DNA from: Gemmatimonadota bacterium
Lineage (GTDB): Bacteria; Gemmatimonadota; Gemmatimonadetes; Gemmatimonadales; GWC2-71-9
Reading direction: 5' to 3'
Length of the DNA stretch: 64,000 nt
NCBI GenBank assembly: GCA_009692115.1
Contig: SHZU01000002.1
Coordinates: 186,001 to 250,000 of the forward strand
Positions within the stretch are counted from its first letter, which is position 1; the number at the start of each line of letters is the position of its first letter. Shown here piece by piece: positions 1 to 8,353 of the stretch. Made by a program: the position numbers and the translations under genes. The notes below the pieces were generated by a model. The model made no database searches. It had not been told where the DNA came from and saw only the letters and a list, made by a program, of their open reading frames with translations.

Positions 1-186
1 TTCCGGGCCCTCCAGCAAATGCGCGAAGACACGCAGATCGCGGCCCGCCGCGCGGCGACGATGGCCGATTTCAAACGGGCTATTCGGGAACTCCGGGCCG
101 AGCGCGAGCGGCAGCGGGATTTCGACAAGAATCAACGGACTCCGCCCCCCAAGACGGCGGATTCCACTGGGGTCAAGCCACCATGA
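1..186 (+). CDS. Partial CDS, charged C-terminal tail of an unidentified protein
   Basis: An open frame enters from the left edge and ends at TGA 184-186, giving about 61 residues. The visible part is rich in Arg, Glu, Lys and Gln (for example FKRAIRELRAERERQRDF) and looks like an amphipathic or coiled-coil helix followed by a Pro-rich, probably disordered tail. The stop overlaps the ATG of the next gene (ATGA at 183-186), which suggests translational coupling. No family can be assigned from this fragment. The frame is supported by coupling and codon use only. Confidence 0.6.
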   Translation, partial: FRALQQMREDTQIAARRAATMADFKRAIRELRAERERQRDFDKNQRTPPPKTADSTGVKPP

Positions 187-620
187 AGCTGGTCGATCGA
201 GATGAGACGGTGATGGTCGTCGTCGGGGTGGGGGAGGCGAATCGTGATCGTCCCTTTGCCGTGACGGTGCGCGATGCCATCGACTCGCGAGGCAACGGCC
301 AGTTCTATCGCCGAGCCTTGGTCGTCGGCGACCAGGAGTATCTCGACCGCCCCGAGTTGCATCGGCACCCCACGATTGCCGTCGGAGGTCCCGGCGTCAA
401 CGCCGTGTCGCAGCGACTGGTGGCCGATGCCCCGCAAATGTGGCAATCCGACGAACGGGCGTTCGTGCAGGGGGACATCGAGGGGATCCCGAAGCGGGTG
501 GTGATCTGGGGGATGGACGCCGGCGCCACCAGCCGAGCGGTTGATGCGTTCGTTGGCGAGGGCCTGCTCGATCTCCTGCTGGACCGAATCTGGCGCTTCA
601 AGCCTGTCGCGATCGTCTAG
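183..620 (+). CDS. Hypothetical protein, 145 aa
   Basis: A complete frame of 145 residues whose ATG overlaps the stop of the preceding gene, so the two are probably co-transcribed. There is no signal peptide or membrane segment. The sequence has an alternating hydrophobic pattern at the N-terminus (MVVVGVGEAN), a central GGPGVNAVS segment, and a hydrophobic C-terminus. It looks like a compact alpha/beta cytoplasmic protein. I do not recognise the family and assign no function. It ends 16 bases before the convergent gltX stop. Confidence 0.6.
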   Translation: MKLVDRDETVMVVVGVGEANRDRPFAVTVRDAIDSRGNGQFYRRALVVGDQEYLDRPELHRHPTIAVGGPGVNAVSQRLVADAPQMWQSDERAFVQGDIEGIPKRVVIWGMDAGATSRAVDAFVGEGLLDLLLDRIWRFKPVAIV

Positions 621-635
621 CTGGGGCCGCCCCGC

Positions 636-2060
636 TTAGCTCCGGGCCGCGACCTCCGCCAGTCGGGCGAGGACCGTTGCCTTCCCGACCACCGCCACAA
701 GTTCGTTGACCGGTTCCGAGACGGTATCGCCCGTCAGGGCAACCCGAATCGGTTGCATGGCATCGCCCAACTTGATCCCCGCGGCCTCGGCCGACCGTTT
801 GATCGCCTCGAGAATCGGCTCGGGGTGCCACTCCGCGTCCGGAATGGTGCCGAGCGCCTCGATCGCCAGCCGGAGGCTCGCGGCGTAAGCCGGTCCCATC
901 TTCGTGATCAGTGCCTCGCCCTTGGGCTCGAGGGCCGCCCGGCTCGGGTCGAGCCGGACCGCCACCCGCTCGGCCAACTGGGTCAGCGTCCGGGCGCGGG
1001 ATTTGACCGCGTCGATGGCGGGGCGAAGGTCCCGACCCGCGAGGGCCACGCCGAGATCGGCGAGATGGCCCGCGATGAGGCCTTCGATCGACGCAGCCGG
1101 TAAGGTGGAGAGATACTGACCGTTCATCCATTCGAGTTTGGTGACATCGAAGACGGCGGCCTTCTTTTGGATTGCTCCGAGCGAGAAAGCTCCAGTCAGG
1201 TCGGCTTCCGGCATGATCTCCCGGTCGTCGCCTGGGGACCAGCCGAGGAGGGCCAGAAAATTCCGCATCGCCGCCGGGAGGATGCCTTGGGCCTGGTAGT
1301 CTCCCACCGCCGTCGCACCGTGGCGCTTCGATAACTTCTTGCCATCGGGACCCAAGATCATCGGCACGTGACCGAACACCGGCAGGGGGGCGCCTAACGC
1401 CTGGTAGAGGGCGATCTGCTTCGGGGTGTTGGAAATGTGGTCGTCGCCCCGGATGACGTGGGTAATCCGCATCGCCACGTCGTCGGAGACGACGGCGAGG
1501 TTGTAGATCGGCGTCCCGTTGGTCCGGAGAATTACCAGATCGTCGAGGTCCCGGCCTTGAAACGAGATCCGGCCGTGAATGGCGTCGTCCCAAGCAATCT
1601 CTTCGTCGGGCATCAGGAATCGGATCACGAACGGGGTGCCGGCCCGGACCCGCTCGTCGATGCCTTCCTCGGACAGCCGATGGCACCGGCGATCGTACTT
1701 GTAGGTGTCCGCTCCGCCCGGAGCCGCTTGGCGCGCGGCCTCGAGTTCCTCTTTGGTGCAGAAACACCGATACGCCTTCCCGGTCCGAAGCAACCGCTCG
1801 GCATCGGCCCGATGGCGCGGGCCGTCCGCCCCTTGGAAGTACGGCCCCTCGTCCCAGGTAACCCCGAGCCAGGTGAGGCCGTCGAGGATCACTTGGGTGT
1901 GGGCGTCGGTACTCCGGGCTTGGTCGGTGTCCTCGATCCGGAGGATCAGGGTCCCGCCGGACTGCTTGGCATAGAGCCAGTTGAAGAGGGCGGTCCGGGC
2001 ACCCCCGACATGGAGGTAGCCGGTCGGGGACGGGGCAAAACGGAGCCGGGGAGCGGTCAT
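636..2060 (-). CDS. gltX: Glutamyl-tRNA synthetase
   Basis: Charges tRNA(Glu) with glutamate in the cytoplasm (class I aminoacyl-tRNA synthetase). The N-terminus has the HIGH-region signature FAPSPTGYLHVGG and the ED TDQAR segment that follows it. The KMSKS-type loop appears as KKLSKRHG near residue 240. At 474 residues the length is normal for bacterial GltX. I chose the ATG at 2060 rather than the in-frame TTG at 2075, because family members begin only a few residues before the HIGH region. Its start lies 19 bases from the 3' end of the tRNA-Ser gene on the same strand. Whether it is discriminating or also charges tRNA(Gln) cannot be read from the sequence. Confidence 0.96.
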   Translation of the reverse strand: MTAPRLRFAPSPTGYLHVGGARTALFNWLYAKQSGGTLILRIEDTDQARSTDAHTQVILDGLTWLGVTWDEGPYFQGADGPRHRADAERLLRTGKAYRCFCTKEELEAARQAAPGGADTYKYDRRCHRLSEEGIDERVRAGTPFVIRFLMPDEEIAWDDAIHGRISFQGRDLDDLVILRTNGTPIYNLAVVSDDVAMRITHVIRGDDHISNTPKQIALYQALGAPLPVFGHVPMILGPDGKKLSKRHGATAVGDYQAQGILPAAMRNFLALLGWSPGDDREIMPEADLTGAFSLGAIQKKAAVFDVTKLEWMNGQYLSTLPAASIEGLIAGHLADLGVALAGRDLRPAIDAVKSRARTLTQLAERVAVRLDPSRAALEPKGEALITKMGPAYAASLRLAIEALGTIPDAEWHPEPILEAIKRSAEAAGIKLGDAMQPIRVALTGDTVSEPVNELVAVVGKATVLARLAEVAARS

Positions 2061-2079
2061 GGGATTTTGAGCCAAAAAC

Positions 2080-2169
2080 GGAGTGGGAGGGATTCGAACC
2101 CTCGATAGGGGATTTCGCCCCTATAACGGTTTAGCAAACCGCCGCCTTCAGCCTCTCGGCCACCACTCC
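2080..2169 (-). tRNA. tRNA-Ser, anticodon GCU
   Basis: A 90-base cloverleaf on the minus strand. The acceptor arm GGAGTGG pairs with CCACTCC at the 3' end. The anticodon loop reads TTTGCTAAA, giving anticodon GCT, which decodes AGC and AGU. A long variable arm (ATAGGGGCG AAA TCCCCTAT) marks a class II tRNA, and the T-loop is GGTTCGAATCC. CCA is not encoded. It sits between dppC and gltX. Confidence 0.97.
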
Positions 2170-2196
2170 AGCGGGGGGGAAATTGGGGCGAGGGGC

Positions 2197-2982
2197 TCAC
2201 TTATGCAACCCGCCCCGTCTCTGGATCTGTTCCCCGACGGTGTTGGCGGCCAGGACGGTCAGAACGATCAACAAGCCGGGGTAAAGCGCCAGCCAGGGGG
2301 CCTCTCCCAAATTCTGTTGCGCCCCGGTGAGCATGTTGCCCCAACTGGCCATCGGGGGCTCGATCCCAAGCCCCAGGAACGACAAGGCCGACTCGGTGAG
2401 CACGGCTTGCGCGATCCCGACGCCGGCGGCGGCGATCAGAGTGGGGACGAGGTGGGGGAGCACGTGGCGGGCAAACCGGGCCGGCGGGGGCTGGCCGAGG
2501 GCCTGGGCCGCCAGGACGAAGTCCCGCTCTTGGAGGCTCAGGCTCTCCGCCCGGACCAGCCGGGCGATGCCCATCCAGGCGGTCAAGCCGATAGCGGCAA
2601 TCAGAGTGGTGGTCGAACCGCCGAAGAGGGTCACGATGACCAAGAGGATGAAGAAGGACGGAACGGCCATCGCGGCGTCGAGCAGCCGGCTGGTGGCCAC
2701 GCTGAGCCAGGGGTTCCGGGCGGTCGCGAGGCCGCCCACCGCCGTACCTACCGCCACCGCGACCACACCGGCCAGGAGCCCCACCACCAGCGAGACCCGG
2801 CCGCCCGACATCAGCCGGGCCAGGACGTCCCGGCCGCTTTCGTCGGTGCCTAACGGATGGGCGCCCGACATTCCCGCGACCGTCAGGGTGAGGTCGATGG
2901 CGGTCGGGTCGGCGTGATAGACCAGTGGCCCGCCGAAGGCAAACAGCACCAGCAGGGCGAGGGGCAGGAGGGCTCGTGTCAC
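2197..2982 (-). CDS. Peptide ABC transporter permease, DppC/OppC family
   Basis: Inner-membrane permease subunit of an oligopeptide-type ABC importer. It has an N-terminal membrane helix, then the DppC-type segment HPLGTDESGRDVLARL, several further hydrophobic spans, and the cytoplasmic EAA loop (EARDFVLAAQALG-like, with ERDFVLAA visible) that docks the ATPase. The C-terminus carries the family motif SFLGLGIEPP. I prefer the GTG at 2982: it overlaps the TGA of the upstream dppB gene (GTGA), and the protein then starts just before the first helix. A frame-open ATG at 3012 would add ten residues. It is the last gene of the operon; no ATPase gene follows. Confidence 0.9.
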   Translation of the reverse strand: MTRALLPLALLVLFAFGGPLVYHADPTAIDLTLTVAGMSGAHPLGTDESGRDVLARLMSGGRVSLVVGLLAGVVAVAVGTAVGGLATARNPWLSVATSRLLDAAMAVPSFFILLVIVTLFGGSTTTLIAAIGLTAWMGIARLVRAESLSLQERDFVLAAQALGQPPPARFARHVLPHLVPTLIAAAGVGIAQAVLTESALSFLGLGIEPPMASWGNMLTGAQQNLGEAPWLALYPGLLIVLTVLAANTVGEQIQRRGGLHK

Positions 2983-3929
2983 GGCCCGACCCGGACCCGC
3001 GGATCGGCCCACCTGTAGGCCAGGTCCAGCAGCAGGTTGGCGAGGATCACCGTGGTTGCGACGACCACGGCGATGCCCATGACCAGCGGATAGTCACGGC
3101 CGAGCGCCGCCTCCACCCCGAGCCGGCCCATTCCCGGCCAGGCGAACACCGTCTCCGTGACGGCCGCGCCTCCGACCAGGATCGGGACCTGGAGCCCAAG
3201 GACGGTCAGGACCGGGAGGAGTACGTTTCGAAAGATGTGGCGGCCGGTCACCTCCCGCGGGCGGAGCCCCCGTGCCACCGCCGGCGTCACGTGCGGAGCT
3301 CCCCGATTGGACCGGACCGCTGCCTGAGTGAACCGGATCAGCTCGGCCGAGATCGGGAGCGCCAGGACGATGACCGGTAAGACCAAGTGGCGGAGCCGAT
3401 CGACGAACGATCCCTCCTCGCCCGGGGTCATCATGCCGCCGGCCGGCAACAGCCGCCATCGGGCTGCCACGACCATCAGGGCGACAATGCCGAACCAGAA
3501 TGGCGGAATGGCGAGGGCCGTGAAGTTCACGACCGTCACGACCCGGTCAATCGGGGAGCCCGGCCGGGCGCCGACGTAGAGCCCGACCGGTACCGCAATC
3601 AGCAGGGCCACCGCCACCGCCAGCGCCACCAGCAGGATCGTGTTGGGGAGCCGGTCGAGCACGGTATCGAGAATGGGCGTCTGGTAGAGAAAGCTCCGGC
3701 CCAGGTTGCCCCGGACCACGTTCGATTGCCAGGTCAGATATTGAACCGGCAGCGGGCGATCGATCCCGAGTTGGGTTTCGATGGCGGCCCGCTCGACTGC
3801 CGAGAGCTTGGGGTCCGCAAGGACCGCGGGCCCGCCGGGGGCGGCATGGATCAGCACGAAGGTGGCGGTCGTGACGATCCAGAGGACGATGAGCCCCTGA
3901 AGCAGCCGGGCGGCCAGCATCCGGAGCAC
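2979..3929 (-). CDS. Peptide ABC transporter permease, DppB/OppB family
   Basis: First membrane permease of the peptide importer, about 316 residues. The N-terminus (LQGLIVLWIVTTATFVLIHAAPGGP) is the classic DppB first helix, followed by a periplasmic stretch ending in a GIDRPLPVQYL segment, and by five more hydrophobic spans. The EAA-type loop ends with ARGLRPREV and is followed by FRNVLLPVLTVLG. The start is either GTG 3929, 3 bases after the upstream stop, or ATG 3920. It forms the transport channel together with the DppC-like product encoded next. Substrate is inferred from family and from the neighbouring peptidase. Confidence 0.92.
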   Translation of the reverse strand: MLRMLAARLLQGLIVLWIVTTATFVLIHAAPGGPAVLADPKLSAVERAAIETQLGIDRPLPVQYLTWQSNVVRGNLGRSFLYQTPILDTVLDRLPNTILLVALAVAVALLIAVPVGLYVGARPGSPIDRVVTVVNFTALAIPPFWFGIVALMVVAARWRLLPAGGMMTPGEEGSFVDRLRHLVLPVIVLALPISAELIRFTQAAVRSNRGAPHVTPAVARGLRPREVTGRHIFRNVLLPVLTVLGLQVPILVGGAAVTETVFAWPGMGRLGVEAALGRDYPLVMGIAVVVATTVILANLLLDLAYRWADPRVRVGP

Positions 3930-3932
3930 CGG

Positions 3933-5483
3933 TCAGCGCGGCTCGAAGTGAAGCCGCTCGCTGTGACGCATGGCGTCGCGAATGCCGAGGGGCGGCAGTC
4001 CCCGCAAACCCGCCCGGCGGACCTGGATTTCCCGGGGATAGTAGAGCACGAGGACCGGGGGATCGATCGCCTCGACGGCCTGAAAGGCGAGGTATGCTTG
4101 GCGCCGCGCTGCCGGGTCGAGGGTCACGCGGCCGACGGTCAACAGCGAGTCGGCGGTCCGATTGGAGTAGACGACGTCGTTGTTCGACTGACCCAAGCCG
4201 TAGTAAGAGAACTGGTCGGGATCGAGCGGGGTGTTCCACCAGACCAGGTAGGCCTCATACCGATGGGGCACCACGTAGTCACGAACCATCGAGGCAAACT
4301 CCATCGTATTGATGGTGACGGCCACGCCGACCTTCTTCAGATCTTGTTGGACGGCGACGGCGGTCTGTTCGCGGCTGGGGTTTCCCTTGTCGACCAACAA
4401 CGTGAAAGCAAATCGCCGACCAGCGTGATCCTGGAGCACGCCGTCCCCGCCGCGTCGCCAGCCGGCCTCGGCCATCAGCGCGAGCGCCGCGGTGGTATCG
4501 TAAGGGATCTTGGGCAACGAGTCCGCGAAGTAGTCCCGGAGCGCGACCGGAATCGTTCCTTGGGGGTAATCGGCAAAGCCCCGAAGGACTCCGTCGATGA
4601 TCGCCTGGCGATTGATCGCGAGCGTGAGGGCGCGCCTCACGGCCGACGACCGGAAGAGCGGGTTGCCCTGGTTGAACCCGATGTAGTAGTGCTGGGGAAC
4701 GCTGACGTGCTCGATCCGGAGTTCCGGGTCCGACTCGAGCCCCCGGAGGTTTGCCGGCTCGAGCGTTGCTAAATCAAGCTCACCGGCCTGGAGTTGGGCC
4801 ACCTGGGCATTGACGTCGGGCACGATCTTGAAAATGATCCGGTCAAGGCCGGGCTTGGCGCCGTAATACCGAGGATTGGCGGTCAGGACGATGTAGCTGC
4901 CGGGCACCGATTCGACGACCTGAAACGGGCCGGTGCCGATTGGCCGGGACCGGTTGAAGCCGACGGCATCGGCGATTCGGCCCAGGAATGCGTGGGCCGG
5001 GATGATGCCGGCGTTATGGCCGAGCAGCGTAAGAAACGGGGCTAGCGGCGATTTGAGCCAAAAACGGACGGTGAGGCTATTGACGATGGTTACCGAGTCG
5101 ACCACCGAGAAATCCGACCACTGGAGCGTCCCGGACGAAGGATCGAGGATCTGGTCGAAGGTGAATTTGACGTCGGTGGCGGAGAACGGCCGGCCGTCGT
5201 GCCACGCGACGCCGCTCCGGAGCGCGAAGGTATACTGGCGGCCGTCGGCTGAAATTGTCCAACGGGTGGCCAGATCGGGCTCCGGGGTCAGGGAGTCGCT
5301 TGGACGTACCAGCCCCGGAAAGATGATCTTGTTGATCAGGACCGATCCGATGTCCGGCGAGAGCGGGGCGTTCATGATCGGATCGTTGATGATCGCCAGC
5401 CGGAGGGAACGCTCCGGCGGTCGTTGCCGGCTGCATCCGAACAACGTCGCAAGGACGAGGCAACCCCGGAACGCGGTCCTCAT
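3933..5483 (-). CDS. Peptide-binding lipoprotein, SBP_bac_5 family
   Basis: Extracytoplasmic solute-binding protein for the DppB/C permeases, 516 residues, usual for this family. The N-terminal signal ends in a lipobox (LATLFGC, Cys about residue 17), so the mature protein is probably membrane-anchored. Family landmarks are the PDLATRW segment, followed by YTFALRSGVAWHDGRPFSA-type sequence and then DVKFTFDQIL. The ATG at 5483 overlaps the stop of the upstream M28 peptidase (ATGA). The combination suggests that peptides released outside the cytoplasm are captured and imported by the same operon. Confidence 0.93.
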   Translation of the reverse strand: MRTAFRGCLVLATLFGCSRQRPPERSLRLAIINDPIMNAPLSPDIGSVLINKIIFPGLVRPSDSLTPEPDLATRWTISADGRQYTFALRSGVAWHDGRPFSATDVKFTFDQILDPSSGTLQWSDFSVVDSVTIVNSLTVRFWLKSPLAPFLTLLGHNAGIIPAHAFLGRIADAVGFNRSRPIGTGPFQVVESVPGSYIVLTANPRYYGAKPGLDRIIFKIVPDVNAQVAQLQAGELDLATLEPANLRGLESDPELRIEHVSVPQHYYIGFNQGNPLFRSSAVRRALTLAINRQAIIDGVLRGFADYPQGTIPVALRDYFADSLPKIPYDTTAALALMAEAGWRRGGDGVLQDHAGRRFAFTLLVDKGNPSREQTAVAVQQDLKKVGVAVTINTMEFASMVRDYVVPHRYEAYLVWWNTPLDPDQFSYYGLGQSNNDVVYSNRTADSLLTVGRVTLDPAARRQAYLAFQAVEAIDPPVLVLYYPREIQVRRAGLRGLPPLGIRDAMRHSERLHFEPR

Positions 5484-7219
5484 GCCAACGCCATCTCGAC
5501 ATCCCGGCAGGCGTCGTTCAGCGCCGCCACGAACCGATTCTGCCCTCGCGTGAGGTGGGTCCGGATGAAGCCTCGGCGCGACGAATCCGCGGCCGGCATT
5601 CCGGTGGCCGGGGCCAGGTCGGGGAGAGGCGGAATCGACTCGGCCTCATCGTGGAAGAATCCGGGCCGGGTCGTGAAGTTGACGGGTACAAGGTGCCGGG
5701 CGAGCCGGCGGATGGCCCGATTGATCCGGCGGACCGCAGGGTCGCCGGCCGGCCGGCCGGTCAGGCGGGCCGCCGCGGCGCCGAGCGAGGCGACCGCATC
5801 GCCTAACGCCGCGATTGCCTGCCGGCTCGGCTCGAAGGAAAAATCGGAGCCTGCCGCCCGCTGGTACCGGTCGAGCGTGCCGGAGAACTCGCGGAGCGTG
5901 GCCCCGAAGTCGAACGGCGCGATGGTGTCGTTGGCGGCCTGCATGACGGCGGCCAGGTAGATCTTGATGTCGGTGAGGAGAATCGTCCGGTCGGCGATCT
6001 CCATCGTGTCGTCCTCAGTATGCCACGCGATGTTGGCCCCACAACCCCCAACGGCGTAGTACCCCTTGGCCGCCCGGTCTTCCGGCGACATCGTGGACAG
6101 CAACATGAAGTAGGCGCTGATTCCGATGTTGTTGAACGAGTAGTCGCCCGCCTGATAGGGACGCTCGCCCTTCGCCTCCTTGCCGGAGATGTCCCGGATC
6201 ACCGCTTTGGCGAAGGCCTCGGTTTCCGACATCCACGCGATCTCGAGATACTCCGTGGCCCAACGGCACCCGGGCGAGTCGCAGTTCACCTGGGCAATGC
6301 ACGACTCGTACAACTCGGCCGCGTAGTGATCGGCAAACCAGGTGCTGCCGGCGTACCGGCCGGTGGAATGCCCCGGCCACCAGGCAATCCAGACCGACCG
6401 CTTGAGGTCCGAGCGGCGAGTCCACAGCACCCGGGCGATCTCCAGCATGGTGCCGTCGCCGACCGCGTTGTCGCCGACGCCGACGTCCCAGGAGTCGTAG
6501 TGGCCGTGGAGCAGCACGAACGGCTCGGCTTCGTCGGTCCCGGCAATCTTGACCACGGGGATCGGCGACCGGTACCACCCCTCTTCCAGGTGCGACTCGA
6601 TCGTCCCGATCTCGTTTCGGCGGGCTCGTTCGATCAAGACTTGGCCGTCGGCGGCGTTGACGGCCACCACCGGGATCGAAGGCTTCCGAGGCAGGTCGTA
6701 GAGATCCGGGGTGCCCCAGACGGTGGTGCAGATGCCCCAGTGGGCGTTCTTTCCCGGATTGACCGCGATCAGGCCGGCCGCGCCGAGCGCCTCGTAGTGC
6801 GCGACCTTGCCGGGCATTCCGAACCCTTCGGTAATCACGATCCGGCCGCGGACCTCGGGATCGCGGTCGGACCCCGATGGGCGAGAGAAGAGCTCCTCGA
6901 GGCTCGGATCCTGTTGGTTCGGAAGGTAGAGGAGCGGGGCCGTAGTTCCGCTGGTGGCTCGGCTCATGGCCATGGGCTTGGCTCGATATGAGCCGCTCCC
7001 GACCCTGACCTCCGCCGCTCCCGGGATGCTCAGAAAAAGCTCAGGCTCATGCACGGTGACCGGGATGCCGAGGGCGGTCAAGCGGGCCACGATATCCTGG
7101 GCGGCGGTTTCGACATCTCGGGGGTGTTCGCGCTTCAGGGTCGAAAACCGTTCGATCAGAGGCCAGGCGTGGTCAACGGTGGCCATTCCAATCGCGTGAC
7201 GCACTTCGGGTCGGAGCAC
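5480..7219 (-). CDS. Peptidase family M28 with PA-type insert
   Basis: Putative zinc aminopeptidase, about 579 residues. The M28 metal centre is visible in order: HGHYDSWDVG (His and neighbouring Asp), DNAVGDG (bridging Asp), and a late WHTEDDTME segment (His ligand near residue 405). Before the catalytic domain, a segment around residues 120-210 resembles a protease-associated domain. No clear signal peptide is seen, so the location is uncertain. The start could be GTG 7219 or ATG 7186. It is first in a four-gene operon with a peptide-binding lipoprotein and two permeases, which supports a role in peptide use. The substrate is unknown. Confidence 0.88.
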   Translation of the reverse strand: MLRPEVRHAIGMATVDHAWPLIERFSTLKREHPRDVETAAQDIVARLTALGIPVTVHEPELFLSIPGAAEVRVGSGSYRAKPMAMSRATSGTTAPLLYLPNQQDPSLEELFSRPSGSDRDPEVRGRIVITEGFGMPGKVAHYEALGAAGLIAVNPGKNAHWGICTTVWGTPDLYDLPRKPSIPVVAVNAADGQVLIERARRNEIGTIESHLEEGWYRSPIPVVKIAGTDEAEPFVLLHGHYDSWDVGVGDNAVGDGTMLEIARVLWTRRSDLKRSVWIAWWPGHSTGRYAGSTWFADHYAAELYESCIAQVNCDSPGCRWATEYLEIAWMSETEAFAKAVIRDISGKEAKGERPYQAGDYSFNNIGISAYFMLLSTMSPEDRAAKGYYAVGGCGANIAWHTEDDTMEIADRTILLTDIKIYLAAVMQAANDTIAPFDFGATLREFSGTLDRYQRAAGSDFSFEPSRQAIAALGDAVASLGAAAARLTGRPAGDPAVRRINRAIRRLARHLVPVNFTTRPGFFHDEAESIPPLPDLAPATGMPAADSSRRGFIRTHLTRGQNRFVAALNDACRDVEMALA

Positions 7220-7240
7220 GGAACCCTCGAATTCGGCTGA

Positions 7241-7487
7241 GCAGTGAGGTGGTGGGAGGCGCTGGACCCCCCCAATCTATTGCCAATTTGGAACTACTGT
7301 CCAGTCGCGCCGTTTACCTTTCAACACAGTATTGTTTATGTACATTGACATTGTGAGTGTCACAGCATGATGTCAATCGTAAACAATTGTTATTAAACAG
7401 CTTATTAACTTTTAACATGGTGTTGAAAAGTTGCAATGTACTATTTTTAGTCTTGTTGAACAATTCGTGGATAGCTAAGTTGCGAGG
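7241..7487. other. AT-rich intergenic island with inverted repeats
   Basis: A gap of about 250 bases between the divergent M28 operon and the Big-domain gene. From about 7315 to 7475 the base composition flips to strongly AT-rich, in sharp contrast to all surrounding DNA. It holds an 8-base inverted repeat (ATTGACAT at 7344-7351 and ATGTCAAT at 7370-7377), nested around a second one (TGTGA-GTG-TCACA, 7352-7364), and a perfect 10-base palindrome AACAATTGTT starting at 7383. One 62-codon frame exists on the minus strand, but its composition looks like translated noncoding DNA. A divergent promoter region or an imported segment are both possible. Confidence 0.6.
7344..7377. repeat. Nested inverted repeats, operator-like
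   Basis: Outer arms ATTGACAT and ATGTCAAT are perfect 8-base complements separated by 18 bases. Within the spacer, TGTGA and TCACA form a second perfect inverted repeat with a 3-base centre. TGTGA...TCACA resembles CRP-family half-sites, but the spacing (3) is shorter than the usual 6. It could be a regulator site or a cruciform; this is inference. Confidence 0.4.
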
Positions 7488-8353
7488 ATGAGGCCGCCTC
7501 AAGCCGGGCGATCACCCTCCCTCGGCACTCTCGGCCTCCTCCTGCTTACTGGCTGCTCCGCGGAGCGGAATGCTGGGCTCGATGGCAACCCGGCTGATCC
7601 CGAGTGGGTGGAGCTCTCGCCAAGCGAAGGGGCGGTTGTCGTTGGCGCCACGATTCGGTTCGTGGTTGACGTCGTTCGGCGCGATGGAGCTCGCGAGCGA
7701 GCTGCGGTCGCCCGGTTTGAAACGACTGGCGGCACCATTGACGCGACCGGGCTCTACGGCGCTGCCGCTCCGCCGGGGCGGTTCGTCGTCCGGGCGGTAG
7801 TGCCGGTGGCGGCCGGTCGCGAACTCGCGGGGGAAGCGTCGGTCCACCGGGGGAGTGATTGACTCGAGCGGCTGGTTCACCGCCGGCTCCGTCGCCCTGA
7901 AGGCCTCCGTGGTCGGCTCGGTCACAATCGCCGGCCGGCTGTTTCCCGACAGCGGGACGGTCGTGGTTGCCGCGTCGGCTCAGCCGCGTCCACCCTGCCG
8001 CCACGGCCGTGTTGCAGGTTGGGGCGGCGGCCCAGTTCACCGCTACCGGACGGATGTCGGATGGGACGACCGTGCCGGCTCAGGGGACGTACCGCGCGAC
8101 CGGTGGCCAGGTGACCGCGACCGGGCTTTATACCGCGGGCCAAGTGGCCGGCGCGTTTCGAGTCTGGTTCGAACCCGCCACCGGGAAAGCCGACACCAGG
8201 CTGATTCAGATTCAACCGCCACCGCCGCCCGCGTTCGCCCAGGTTTCCCACGTCAAATGGCACCGGTCGGCGAAGAATTCCGCCGGGTGGCCCTCGCGAT
8301 CCAGGAGGTGGTGCAAGATTTCGTGGCGGACCACCATCTCGTGGCCGAGGTAG
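7488..8353 (+). pseudogene. Big/Ig-like domain lipoprotein, broken by two frameshifts
   Basis: Three successive frames encode one recognisable product. Frame one (7488-7862) begins with a lipoprotein signal (LLLLTGCSAE) and a Big-type Ig domain containing TTGGTIDATGLY. The domain continues at about 7850 in another frame with GVIDSSGWFTAGS. At about 7985 the frame changes again and a second Ig repeat follows, with ATGGQVTATGLYTAG and a closing poly-Pro stretch near 8220. Big-type repeats normally carry exactly these TGG.I..GLYTAG signatures, so the shifts interrupt a real gene. The last frame stays open to 8353, but homology-like sequence ends near 8225, where it overlaps an antisense gene. 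Assembly indels are an alternative explanation. Confidence 0.7.

Noticed and set aside
598-1767. Long antisense frame over gltX
   Set aside because: Arg/Pro/Gly-rich, typical of a shadow frame in GC-rich DNA; gltX is certain.
7320-7480. Replication origin
   Set aside because: AT-rich with palindromes, but no cluster of DnaA boxes and no dnaA, dnaN or gidA genes nearby.
7314-7502. A 62-codon minus-strand frame in the AT-rich island
   Set aside because: Its composition is that of translated AT-rich noncoding DNA, with no motif, and it runs over the start of the plus-strand gene.
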